Part shown: piece after piece, positions 1-10,029 of the stretch | Layout: each line of letters begins with the position of its first letter | Numbering within the stretch: position 1 is the stretch's first letter | NCBI RefSeq assembly: GCF_902806685.2 | Contig: NC_048538.1 | Location: 5,890,001-5,954,000, forward strand | From: Maniola hyperantus | Taxonomy: Eukaryota; Arthropoda; Insecta; Lepidoptera; Nymphalidae | Direction: 5' to 3' | Length of the DNA: 64,000 nucleotides | The notes under the pieces: generated by a model | What the model saw: only the letters and a program-made list of their open reading frames with translations | Database searches by the model: none | Told to the model about the DNA's origin: nothing | Position numbers and translations under genes: made by a program

Positions 1-476
1 ATAAATTCGCAAGTGTATTTGTTTGTAGGTTTATTGGTTTGTACTTTGATAATCAAAATAAAAGATTTGAAGAAAACCTATATCCACGCGGAGGAAGTCG
101 CGGGAATAAGCTAAATAGATAATGCCCGCGCCTTCGTTTGTAAAGATCTAGGTTTTTAACAATCCCATAAGAACTCTTGGATGTTCCTGGATGAAAGGCA
201 ACTTATATCTGGCTCCAAAATGTAAGATATACATCGAAGTACAAAACTTCGTCAAACTCGGTCAAACGGATGGGACGTGGACAAGTAATAGACAGACAAA
301 CTCACACATTTTTGTATTTATAAATATTATAGTATGGATTGATATGGGCATCTATCAAGTTTGTGATTCATTACTTGGTGGCTCGAAGAAAAAAGGTCTC
401 GTTATCGTAACCATTTTCCCTGTCTTTGTTTCTTTTCTCGTTTCATACAATATTCGAGTAACAAAATAAATAGACT
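1..476. other. Intergenic DNA with a family C remnant
   Basis: Bases 85-140 hold phrases typical of family C ends (GAAGTCGCGGGAATAAGCTA, then GCCCGCGCCTTCG). The open frame at 191-469 has no recognisable domain and no splice or promoter context, so I do not call it a gene. Confidence 0.4.
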
Positions 477-922
477 TAGAGCTTGTGAGGCCCAGACCTT
501 CGTTATTTTACAAAAGCTGTTTATCTGCGCATTGTCGCCAACACAGGGAGGAACGATCAGCGACTATGAAATTTGGATCATGGTGGCTTTGGGAGATAAC
601 AGGTAATATAAAGGTGTAAAAAAATCTTAAGTCTTAATATAAAGACTAAAAAAATCTTAATATAAAGACTATTTTTTTCTTCGGAATAATATTAGAAATC
701 ACGGTATGCATTGCCAGACACTTAGCATCGTGGTAACCCCCTACCAGACTCCCAAGATATATGTGTCTGTTTACACGTCTTTGTGACCTGTTATCTGTCA
801 AAGCCACCATGATCCAATCTTCATAGTCGCTGATCGTCCCCAAAACAGGGAAGAATCCCTGTTTTGATAACAATTTGGCGACGGAAACTTTCAGCTTTTA
901 TAAAATAAACCCACACGGGCTC
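477..922. mobile_element. Family E element with both long terminal inverted arms
   Basis: The left arm (about 490-615) reads CCAGACCTTCGTTATTTTAC and then TGGATCATGGTGGCTTTG. The right arm (about 780-915) carries the reverse complement of the same phrases. The centre (670-760) contains ATTGCCAGACACTTAGC. The layout is a non-autonomous foldback or MITE with arms of about 110 bp and no coding capacity. It is the only copy here with both arms. Others are at 12530, 18425 and 34570. Confidence 0.7.
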
Positions 923-1284
923 TTCGTTCAAAAGTAGTTCTATACGAACACCTTTAGAACATTGAAGGCTTCATAACTCAAGTCTAAGTTAATAATACAA
1001 TTTTATATGACAACTTCAGACGTATCAAGAAAATATTTTTCTGAGAATCGTGTGTATAAAGTGCGTAGGTAGAGCTACAAAATAGAAAGGTATATTATTT
1101 TGTGGAAGAGAACAGCTGTAATAAAATGCTTCTTATATTTTAGGACTACGGTTATTTTTGTGACCTATTTAATAAAGTTTGTATCATTTATGATTATGGG
1201 AATATGGGTAATAAAGACTTATTTCACGACTCTTTAAACTTTATTGACTTTTTGTGACTTTGCCTTTGCTTTGGGAAGACTTTT
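923..1284. other. No recognisable feature
   Basis: AT-rich DNA in which I see no gene, RNA or clear repeat. Confidence 0.4.
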
Positions 1285-1392
1285 TTCTGTACTGGTAGGA
1301 GGCTACGGCCGTGGCTAGTTACCACCGTAGCAAATCCGTGCCGCCAAGCGATTTAGCGTTCCGGTACGATGCCGTGTAGAAATTGTTATATT
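1285..1392 (+). repeat. Family G SINE-like repeat, 3' part
   Basis: It contains GGCCGTGGCTAGTTACCAC and TTAGCGTTCCGGTACGATGC, the body of the longer copy at 43514-43745. The tRNA-like head is missing, so it is 5' truncated. A third copy lies on the minus strand at 55493. Confidence 0.65.
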
Positions 1393-1604
1393 TTTTCTTG
1401 TGGCAGCATAATATGGCGTTTCACATTCTAGGGATGGGTTAAATACAATTTAATAAAAAACTGCCATACCTTTTCCAAGTTAACCCACTTATATCTTAGA
1501 CTGCATCATCACTTAAACCGCCAGGTGAGATTGCAGTCGAGGTACTAATTTTTAAAAAAAAGTGTGCGCTCTAGAATCCGCTTACAGTGGAAGACCAGCT
1601 TTAC

Positions 1605-1840
1605 AATAATTCGCAACAAGGATCTCGATTCAGACCACAGTTCACGGCAGTAAGGTAACTTCCAAAAAAAACGTCGAGGCTTCAACGTCACTGGCAGGAG
1701 TCAAATGTTAGTAGGTACATTTGAAGCAGGTAGCCGTAATATAGCCCTTTTTTTCTATGATTTCACGTCACCATAGCCTAATATTTGCCATATCGAGAAT
1801 TCCTTCACTCCAGTTCACTCTGGTTACACCCCAACCGGTC
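1605..1840 (+). repeat. Family K repeat
   Basis: It shares CAGTTCACGGCAGT, GTCAAATGTTAGTA, GATTTCACGTCACCAT and a CCTTCACTCCAGTTCACTCT end with the copies at 61060-61280 and (partly) 46270-46386. No open frame is kept between copies. The class is unknown. Confidence 0.55.
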
Positions 1841-2839
1841 ACTAATTTAATAACGTAGATGCTTGCGGCATCACCGCCAACATAGCATAACTGAATTGAT
1901 GGAATTGAACTCGATTACAGAGGCTAGGAGACGATAGTTTTCGATGTTACTAAATTTAGCTCCTTTATCGAGTTATCACTCCCCAGCATTTAATTACATT
2001 ATACAAACAAGTTCTAACTTAATAAGGCTGTCATAAGTTTTAGTAGCAACAAGTATTAATATATATATCCCGCTCTACATGTAGGAGACACCGGCTATAC
2101 TCACGTATTTAGTCGACGTTAGCTCGACTAGTTTCGAACCCATCCGGGATTCACAGGGACTCAGTTCGCGAACGCCTCACGGTAGAGACTGCGTGCGGGC
2201 CGCGGTCGGGCTAAGGTCTTCTAAATACTTGAGTACAGCCTACATGTATAATGAAAATCACCAAATTTCGTAAAAACGTTGAAACGCATGATACTTTAAA
2301 ATTCACACGGTATCACCACGATTTATGAATTCCTTACTGCATCAAGGCTGAGGAGTTGGATCCTCGTGTTCAAAAAGTCTTTACTTGGTAGGTACTTACT
2401 ACCTATCTCCAATATCATCGTACTGCGACATAATATTATAATCGCGTTTCATGCACGCACTGCCACGGCCGTCTCCATTATTTTAATTTCGTGATAACAC
2501 GTAAGATATTATTATAAATGAAATGATACAAAGGGCAATTTTGGTCTAAATTAAACACTTGAGATGACGAACAATTTTATTTTGATAAGGATTAATACTA
2601 TGATAGTAAAAACACCTTCGAAAGTAAATCTTTGTTTTAGACAACATTTCATAACCATAAAAATGGTTATTGTGAGCCTACTGTAAAAGATAGATATTGC
2701 TATCGCGGACTTTTTTTAGAACTGTTTAAAAGGAACAATTCCACCGAACATTGTTTTCGTGTAACTTTAACTATTTACGCCAGCGCACGCCATGAAAGCT
2801 CACAGATGAGACGACTTTTTCACTTTATTGCAATTTTCG
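1841..2839. other. No recognisable gene
   Basis: Mostly AT-rich. A GC-richer patch at 2130-2215 has a stretch resembling a tRNA B box (GTTTCGAACCC), but there is no matching A box. I call nothing here. Confidence 0.4.
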
Positions 2840-3012
2840 AAGGGATATCTAATATTTTGAAAATAAAGTATAATATGCTTATGTCACTCAGGAATAATGT
2901 AGCTTTCTACTGGTGAAAGAAATCTGGTTAAAATCGGTTCAGTAGTTCCAAAAATTACCCCCTACAAACAAACTTACATAGTACATTACCTCTTTATAAT
3001 ATTAGTATAGAC
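2840..3012 (+). repeat. Family C repeat, 3' half
   Basis: It has AAAATCGGTTCAGTAGTTCC and a terminal TTATAATATTAGTATAG. It is closely similar to 5455-5652, including the phrase TTTTGAAAATAAA. Confidence 0.6.
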
Positions 3013-3330
3013 GTATAGATAGGTACTAACGTCTGTGGAGAACAACAATAAGGTATTACTCCGCGCAGGAAACATTACGCACCAAATCACGTATAACTAC
3101 CACGAAGCTTTAGCTCGTTCCTGCTAACAATAAAACAGGGCCTGTAAAAGGTTTTCCTTAGAAATGCCAAATGGAAAACAAGTGCAACAATAACTATTTT
3201 ACGAGCGAGCGCTTTATTTATCAGCGGGCGGTAGAATAAGTTTATTGAGCTATCATCACATTTGGAGTAGGTATGTGATGCCCGGTGCGTTAATCCGGAT
3301 ACTCACATAAGAGCTGTAGCTATAAAGATA

Positions 3331-3606
3331 GTGATACACCTGCGTATCCAATATAACAACGGGTGCAGAGTGCTGTTGCGGTTGCAGCGATTCTGCAGTG
3401 CTTCACTGATCTTTACTGAGGCTCATACGGATGTCTTCTATGGGATTATGAGGAAAAGAGCAGCATCAGTGATGTGTAGAATGCGCGAAGCCTCCAATGG
3501 CATTCTGAAAACCCTCTCGGAAAAATTTGATAATCCATTTATGACGCACTGGGTGGGCGTACACATGCATTACCGGTGCACCATAAAAGGAAGATTTTAT
3601 ATTCAA
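3331..3606 (+). pseudogene. Fragment of a non-LTR retrotransposon, C-terminal region
   Basis: The open frame encodes phrases such as LRIQYNNGCRVLLRLQRF, then MRKRAASVMCRMREASNGIL and MTHWVGVHMH. From memory, these match the region after the reverse transcriptase domain in common lepidopteran LINE proteins, where an LRVQYNN block is followed by an RKRAAS block. No RT catalytic motifs and no initiating ATG are present in the piece. I read it as a 5'-truncated relic, not a host gene. The exact LINE clade is uncertain. Confidence 0.6.
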
Positions 3607-4855
3607 TAATTACATACGAATCTAAAATTTTTATTATAAATATGGATTAATGTTTGATAAAGATTATATTATTATATGTTATTATGGTATTGCTTTTCCA
3701 ATTCTTAACTTCTGACGCGCTTCTCACTACAAATTTATTACGCCTATTATTTAACTTTAGACAGCTGATGTCGATTTAATCCTTCATTATGCCTTAAATG
3801 GTATATTTATTTTAAAAGCTATGACCCTTGGAACACCTTTATTTTCAGCCTTTTGAGGCAACTTCACGCGTATCTAAATAAACTATGTAAGAAACTATAA
3901 AATTACAAAACTATTATCTTTAAAGAAAACTTTACTTAATAATCATTTCAACTGTCTTTAGTTTGTTAAAAAATTAACGTTCTTCACACATCACGCATCT
4001 CGCTCTTGAGTAATTATGTCCTGCCCGTCAATGTTGATCGTAATAGCATGCTCTCACGCTTGACTTGGAGCGACGATGGAGACCACTCTTGACAAAGTTA
4101 ACTTGAACTGAAGCAGACGTGGAGTAGAGCAAGCACACAATGCCTTCTCTTGCAAGAGAAAGTATTCTGTAATCGAAATCTAAACATTTCTCTTATCCCG
4201 ATGCTGTATTTTTTGTTACCGTAGCACAGCAACTTGTCGTTGACAGAGGTAATGTTAAAAAAAGTGGAAGCATTCGAGTAGCTGGTGTAACACATACAAT
4301 AGGTGTATGCTAATAATTTCTTGGGAAGACCGTGCTACACAGAATAGGGAAGCCTCTAGAAGTAAGTCTAGCCTTTTAAGAGCTGGGAGAAACGTGGAGC
4401 CATGGTGTGTAACACCCTATGGTAACATCAATGAATATGAACTCCTTAAACTTTTTAATCAAGGGCAAGTGATACCACTTGCCATAAATGAAAACCTGCT
4501 TGCAGAAGGATACTCAGTTTTAAAACTTACGGTCTGCCCTGAACTATGACTACAAGGTTTAAAATATTGAGTCTACAACCGCTATATTTACAGCTCGCAT
4601 ATGGGTACTAGACTTTACGCAGTCTGTCCTTTATTATCAGTTTTATAGCGCAATAACAATTGGCAAGCATTTTATCTGTTCGTGAATTAGCCCGTATAGG
4701 CTCGTCATCAATAAGAATGAGGTAACTCTTTTATGTAGGTGACAATTATCTGTTGGTACTCGTATAAACTCCTATGTACGTGATAAATGTAAGGTTTTTA
4801 CTATATTAGCCTACTATCAATTAGGAATGAGGAGATCCATAGGAGAACAAGAGTA
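3607..4855. other. No supported gene
   Basis: Open frames at 4098-4295 (minus) and 4307-4549 (plus, 80 residues from an ATG) have no domain I recognise and no splice or poly(A) context. The rest is AT-rich. Confidence 0.35.
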
Positions 4856-5013
4856 ACAGACATAGCTCAACGGGTTACGAAGCTGAAGTGGCAACGGGCA
4901 GAGCACAGATTTGGAAAAACCGATCGACGCGACGTCGGGGTTCCAAGTTTAAAGCGCAGCAATAAAATCTATGCCCAGCGGTGAACGTCTATCGGTTGAC
5001 AATGATGATGATA
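4856..5013 (+). pseudogene. RTE-type LINE, decayed 3' end
   Basis: The start translates as VTDIAQRVTKLKWQRAEHR, a near match to the typical RTE phrase DIAQRIAKLKWQWAGH. It is followed, out of frame, by the end of the coding region and a GGTTGACAATGATGATGAT tail. Stops and frame changes show that it is dead. The tail resembles the 3' end of the family F SINE. Confidence 0.7.
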
Positions 5014-5454
5014 AATAGTTTGTCTTGGTTGTTTATCAGAACCCATATTAGATCACTAGGTACCCATATTATCACTACTCATATTATAAATGTGAAAGTG
5101 TGTTTAATTATTATCTCCACTGTATCATCTTACAAATTAACAATTTGACCATCAGTGAGCCAGTCCAGTGAGTGAGTCCAGGGCATCAGCTAGACAGCTA
5201 GTTTCTTTTTCTCTACATCGGTTGACAATAGTTTGCATTCCGATTTGCAATACTATAGGTATATCTATCCAGAATAGTAGGTAGGTATATTGCTCAGTTT
5301 CTACATCTTTACTCAAAATCGAGCCACTAAACTCCGAGACAAACCTTGAGTCTAATTTCACATGGGCGAAACCGAGGACGAAAGAAAAGTTATTTATATT
5401 AAAAATGGCTCATTTCTACTTTATATTCCTACTTAATTGCTAACTATTGACCCG
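5014..5454. other. No supported gene
   Basis: The minus-strand frame at 5152-5361 has no recognisable features. Bases 5115-5150 resemble the end of a family N region (CATCTTACAAATTAAC). Confidence 0.35.
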
Positions 5455-5652
5455 CAGCGGCTTCGCCTTGGTAGCTTATTATTACCCTAGGTATCTCTAA
5501 TTTTTTGAAAATAAAATATAGCCTTTGTTACTCAGGGATAATGTATAGCTTTCTACTAAAGAAAGAATTTTCAAAATTTGGTTCAGTGGTTCCAGAGATT
5601 ACCCCCAACAAACAAACTTACAAACTTTACTTCTTTATAATATTAGCATAGA
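5455..5652 (+). repeat. Family C repeat
   Basis: It starts near CGCAGCGGCTTCGCC and ends TTATAATATTAGCATAGA. The internal TTCAGTGGTTCCAGAGATTA matches the copy at 2840. Confidence 0.6.
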
Positions 5653-5968
5653 TATGTTTTATTGCTTTTAAAAGGATTTTTTATATTATTCCTCAAATAG
5701 CCTTTTTTAGGCAGCGTAACATTAGTTATGTCTGAAGTCTGAACCACTTGGCGTAGAGATATTTATGTCCTGACAAATTTTTACAAACTCGAATATTAAT
5801 TTTATCCTTTTTCGAGCCGCAATCCTTTCTACTTCATGATTTATTGTGGCTATTAAATTAAAAGGTGAGGTGAAAAAAGGGATTTATGGCTATTTATGTT
5901 ACAACTACGTTGCGTGCTAACACAGATCTAAAAATCTAGCTAGGATAGCCAGTTCTTGATGTTGCAAT

Positions 5969-6220
5969 ATTTTTAGGGATCACTTTGTTGTCTGTCTGTC
6001 TGTCGTGTCTGTCAAGAAAGCCTATAGGGTACGTCCCGTTGACCTAGAATCATGAAATTTTGGCTGGTAGATAGGTCTTATAGCACAAGTAAATGGAAAA
6101 ATCCGAAAACCGTGAATATGTGGTTACATCACAAAAAAAATTAAAATGTGTTCATGAACAAATAATTAGTATTTTCATGGTAAGATTAATACTAAGTGGG
6201 GTATTATATGAGAGGGCTTA
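5969..6220 (-). repeat. Family A repeat, partial
   Basis: It carries GATCACTTTGTTGTCTGTCT, ACCTAGAATCATGAAATT and GTGGTTACATCACAAAAA, in the same order as the full copy at 35206-35641. The GGTTCCGTACC end and the CGGCCGG end are lost. Strand is arbitrary: minus means GGTTCCG end first on the + strand. Confidence 0.65.
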
Positions 6221-6222
6221 GA

Positions 6223-6255
6223 AATATGTAACTCTCTACTAGAGAGTTACATATT
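6223..6255. repeat. Perfect short palindrome
   Basis: Two perfect 15-base arms, AATATGTAACTCTCT and its complement, surround a 3-base centre (ACT). A second, imperfect palindrome with the same ACTCTC core follows at 6267-6293. They sit at the broken end of the family A copy. Confidence 0.8.
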
Positions 6256-6384
6256 CCTAACTAAAATATAACTCTCGACTAGAGAGACATATAATACTTA
6301 CACCACTCACTGGTTTTAACCATTTTAGCTTCGTTCTTGTTTCTAATTCAAGTAGGTAAGTGTAAATGCGAAATTGTTTTATAA

Positions 6385-6550
6385 TATAAGTCCCGCAAAT
6401 TGCTATTGCGCTGGAACTATGTCTCATTAACATCGAAATGACGTCATTTTGACGTCAGCCGAAATAAAAATATACCATCAGCTCGAAACGTTAGTCTGGT
6501 GCTAACTACTGAATGGCGGCCACGCGCATTAGCAATTTGCGGGACTTATA
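6385..6550 (+). mobile_element. Family H MITE with CRE-like octamers
   Basis: The ends are inverted copies of TATAAGTCCCGCAAATTGCT, so this is a complete 166-bp MITE. The middle carries two perfect TGACGTCA octamers, at 6439-6446 and 6450-6457. A second copy in the opposite orientation is at 41581-41759. There is no coding capacity. Confidence 0.75.
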
Positions 6551-6854
6551 CGACAAACTAAGGTAAACCCAGGTCAAACTGAAGTCCATCAACTGCCCCG
6601 CCACTTGAGTCTAACAATACCGGTCGTAATGGCAACTGTTAGAACTTTAAGGTATTTTGTTAATAGCGTCTAAAATAACACCGACCCGCCCTTAATGGGT
6701 TTCAAAGGTCAAATGTCAGAGCTTTAATATAAAAAGTACTTAATCCTCCCATTTTAAACAAATAAGTACTTTCTGTCAGTTCTGGCTGCATAGTAACCAT
6801 ATTGTTACCAATTTTATTGAAATACATTTGGAGAGATCATATTTACATTATCTT

Positions 6855-7712
6855 CTATATATATAAAATTCAAAGTCCTGACTGACTGACTGACTGACTG
6901 ACATAGATATCAACGCACAGCCTAAACCGCTGGTCCTAAAGACATGAAATTTGGAGGGTCTATTCTTTGTGAAGAGTAGGTATCCACTAAGAAAGGATTT
7001 TTCGAAATTCCACCCCTAAGTGGGTTAAATGGGGGATGGAAGTTTGTATGAAAGTCGGTCATTTTTCAAGTTATTTGCATGAAAATTGGTATTTGGGTTT
7101 TCGGTCACAAATGAAGAAATACGTATTTCAGGATTTTTGGAAAATTTGCCCATAAGGGTGGTAAAATAGGGGATGTAAGTTTGTATGTGAAATCAACGCA
7201 CAGGCTAAACCGCTGGTCCTAAAGACATGAAATTTGGAGGGTCTATTCTTTGTAAAAAGTAAGTATCCACTAAGAAAGGATTTTTCGAAATTCTACCCCT
7301 AAGTGGGTTAAATGGGGGATGGAAGTTTGTATGAAAGTCCGTCATTGGTCAAGTTATTTGCATCAAGGTATTTGGGTTTTCGGGCACAAATGAAGAAATA
7401 CGTGTTTCAGGATTTTTGGAAAATTCGCCCATAAGGGTGGTAAAATAGGAGATGTAAGTTTGTATGGGAAAGTTTAAATTATTGATATTACAATTGACTT
7501 GAAATTTGGAAAGTAGGTTTTTTCTTGAGGTTAGGTGTCAGCTACGAAACGACTATGAGAACCCCCCCCCCCCCTAAAGGAGTGAAATGGGGGTTGGAAG
7601 GTTATATGTGTTATTCGGTGCTGTTCAGAGTGCGTGTCCTGATGTTATAATGTTTGTTTCTGAAAAAAATGCCATTTGTTTCCTGTAGGCCACGCGGGCA
7701 GAAGCTAGTGTC
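6855..7712 (-). repeat. Family B-like element with a 283-bp tandem duplication
   Basis: It opens with a CTGACTGACTGACTGAC run and ATCAACGCACAGCCTAAACC, a divergent relative of family B. The block from 6909 is repeated almost unchanged from 7192, a period of 283 bases. Both blocks contain ACATGAAATTTGGAGGGTCT and a GGGTTAAATGGGGGATGGAAG-like stretch. A 13-C run lies at 7562-7574. The element ends with GCCACGCGGGCAGAAGCTAG. Confidence 0.7.
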
Positions 7713-8639
7713 AGTATATTGTTTCATCCTCATGGATGTACGAAATGATATTTCTTAATCTAGGTACTAGTACATACTTCGTATTTCTATGTCCATACTT
7801 CACAGAAAGTTTAAAAATTCTGGTCATTCAGACTTTTAACTGAGGGCTGATTTTTTAACCGTCAAGTAGGTAAACTTATCAAAACTTCGAACTTATTCGT
7901 CAATTAAACATTATTATAATATGCGATTGAAAAAATCGTTTAATAAAACCGCCACATGCACAAATCTTTCTATGACTAAAGCGAATAAAACCTAGCAGTA
8001 AGTACCTATCCAAGTATAGCATTATATCTTCTGTGGTAGTAGTAAGTGTATATAGATATCCAATTTTATTTTTTATATCCTTAGATATAACAGGAGTAGT
8101 CGTGGGCAAATTCAAAAGGATAAACACAAAATATTATATGAATCGCAAATGCTTACAATCCCTATGAAAAATATTTTCATAGAAATATGAGAGAAATAAA
8201 TGTTTCCTTTTAAATTACAGCATCAAAACAATCGAATAAAAAGCTTTGGACTCGGAATCGAATAAAAGTGGGTGCGACGTTGCTTTTATTAGGAGAGGAC
8301 TGACTAAGCGATACTCAATGATCATCGTGTAAAATGTTTCACACATAACTTATAAATAGAATCGGTTTATGTTAGCAATTTTATAATAAACGTTTTTAGG
8401 AACGAAGGTAAATAGGGATAGCCAGTTCTGAAGTAGTGATATTTTCCGATAAATAAGTCATATTGTTACTTTTATTAAAAGGAGTATATTTGGAGTGCCC
8501 TTTACACAAGCGAAGTTTGATTCTTCTATTAACCAATCAAATCAATGCCTAAGTAAATTTGTTTCCGAGCCCCCACGTCGGACACATGCGGTTGACGCTA
8601 TACATTTTCATAGCGTTTAGCAAACGTACCTATTGACCT
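7713..8639. other. No supported gene
   Basis: AT-rich DNA. The minus frame at 7900-8127 shows no domain or splice context. Confidence 0.35.
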
Positions 8640-8765
8640 CTACGCAAGGAACCCAACAATATCGCGAGGCAAGTTCTCAACTGGAACCCTCAGGGCAGGA
8701 AAGCATGGCCGGCCTAAACAAAGGCGATGCACTATGCTGGCGGAGATGGGGAGGATATATATAAC
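8640..8765 (+). pseudogene. Small LINE relic
   Basis: The sequence translates as RKEPNNIARQVLNWNPQG and then breaks. This resembles a block (NNIARQALNWNPQGKRKRGR) near the C terminus of several insect LINE proteins. It is too short to assign to a clade. Confidence 0.5.
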
Positions 8766-8860
8766 ATGAAATGAAGTCAAGGGTAAAGCCCAAAAGCGCT
8801 CGGGGTGTCATAATATTGTGAACGCTCTCTGCCCCATTGGGAGGATTTATCCCCTAAAAC

Positions 8861-8934
8861 CGTGAGCCACGACGCGTCTGTCTTGCACGTCAGTCGCTTC
8901 GGCCGCGACCCACGGAAGTCTATAACTATAGTGT
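8861..8934 (+). repeat. Left member of a direct repeat flanking the minus-strand LINE copy
   Basis: It shares CAGTCGCTTCGGCCGCGACC and a terminal AGTGTA with 9428-9503, where the matching stretch is CAGTCGCTTCGCCCGCGATC. By eye, roughly one base in five or six differs. It ends where the LINE tail begins. Confidence 0.65.
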
Positions 8935-9418
8935 ATTGTATGTATGTATGTATATACTTTATTGCACCACAAAAACACAAATGACAGGTTACAAAAAGAA
9001 ATCTTAATAAGTAGGTACAAAAAGGCGGTCTTATCGCTAAATAGCGATCTCTTCCAGACAACCTTAACGCTAGGGAAAAAACGAACAAATGGACAATGGG
9101 AGGTGGTGTAAAATAAACCTAAATACCAATAGCTAAATAAACTAAACCATATAATAAGAATATAAAATACATATTGTTAATACACTAATACATACAAATA
9201 AAGTATAATAGACATACATAAGACTACATAGATATATATACACATATAGTTTTAAATAATAAACTATGCCGTTGCTGATATGATAGATGATATCATATCA
9301 TGATAGCAAAGAGATAGGTAATGATCTTTGACGTCAATTTTAAGGGATTCAGCACGATGGATTTGCGAGGGAAGCTCGTTCCATAAACAGATAGCAGTGA
9401 CCGTGAAGGAATTCTTAA
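8935..9418 (-). mobile_element. 5'-truncated LINE copy, inverted relative to the copy at 10030-11616
   Basis: Read on the minus strand, it begins inside the last part of the coding region (TTCCTTCACGGTCACTGC), passes the stop and 3' UTR, and ends in a CATA repeat tail. It is nearly identical to about 11154-11616. Two clear differences are a 9-base deletion in the codons after GAATCCCTTAA and a roughly 22-base insertion near the stop, at about 9286-9307 (containing ATATGATATC). It is non-functional on its own. Confidence 0.85.
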
Positions 9419-9427
9419 GGTATTGTC

Positions 9428-9503
9428 GCGTCAGTCACGGCGGGTCCGTCATGCATTTCAGTCGCTTCGCCCGCGATCCACGCAAGTCTGTACCTTTACA
9501 GTG
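9428..9503 (+). repeat. Right member of the direct repeat flanking the minus-strand LINE copy
   Basis: Partner of 8861-8934. It starts about ten bases after the LINE's truncation point, the geometry of a target-site duplication. However, the two members differ far more than the LINE copies do. Confidence 0.6.
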
Positions 9504-10029
9504 TACCTTTACTATTCACTAATTTTTACTCAGGAGCCAGGACACAGGGCCTTGGGACATCGCAGTAAGTGTGCGCGAAGCAGGTCCAAACTGCTGAGCT
9601 TGACGATGGATGTGGACTGTGGAAACGCTCGAAGCCGACAAAGTCCACGATGTACTTAGATTTAAAAGCTCTATGAACTTTACTTCAAAGAGGATAATTA
9701 ACAAAGATTTGTTATAAAATTCTTTGTAAATTTCTCTAATACAAAGTTAGAAAGAACCTTATGAAGTTGAACTTTAATAAACACTTTGTTCACTTTGTTT
9801 TTCTTCAGAAACCTGTACAAAGTGTGCTCTTTCATTCGGTTCTTTGCGCTTTCGTTGGAAAGGAAATTTGTGAAAACAATAGAAAACCATGGGTCAGCTT
9901 CGTTTTTTATTATTTTTAACTTCATTTTTATATATATGTGGTTCTTAATTTTGACAAAAACTCTATATTTTATTCAACAATCTAACCATCTATTGAAGTG
10001 ATTCTTATCAAATTTCATTCCCATGGTGA
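9504..10029. other. Spacer between the two LINE copies
   Basis: No supported gene. Bases 9660-9850 are unusually rich in ACAAAG and CTTTGT words in both orientations, suggesting a decayed inverted repeat. Overlapping small frames here have no recognisable domain. Confidence 0.35.

Noticed and set aside
4307..4549. 80-residue ATG frame as a small gene
   Set aside because: No domain, signal, splice site or poly(A) context that I can point to.
9530..9575. Micro-exon with TTTTTACTCAG acceptor and CGCAGTAAGTG donor
   Set aside because: It would be only about 31 bases with no flanking exons, so chance is more likely.
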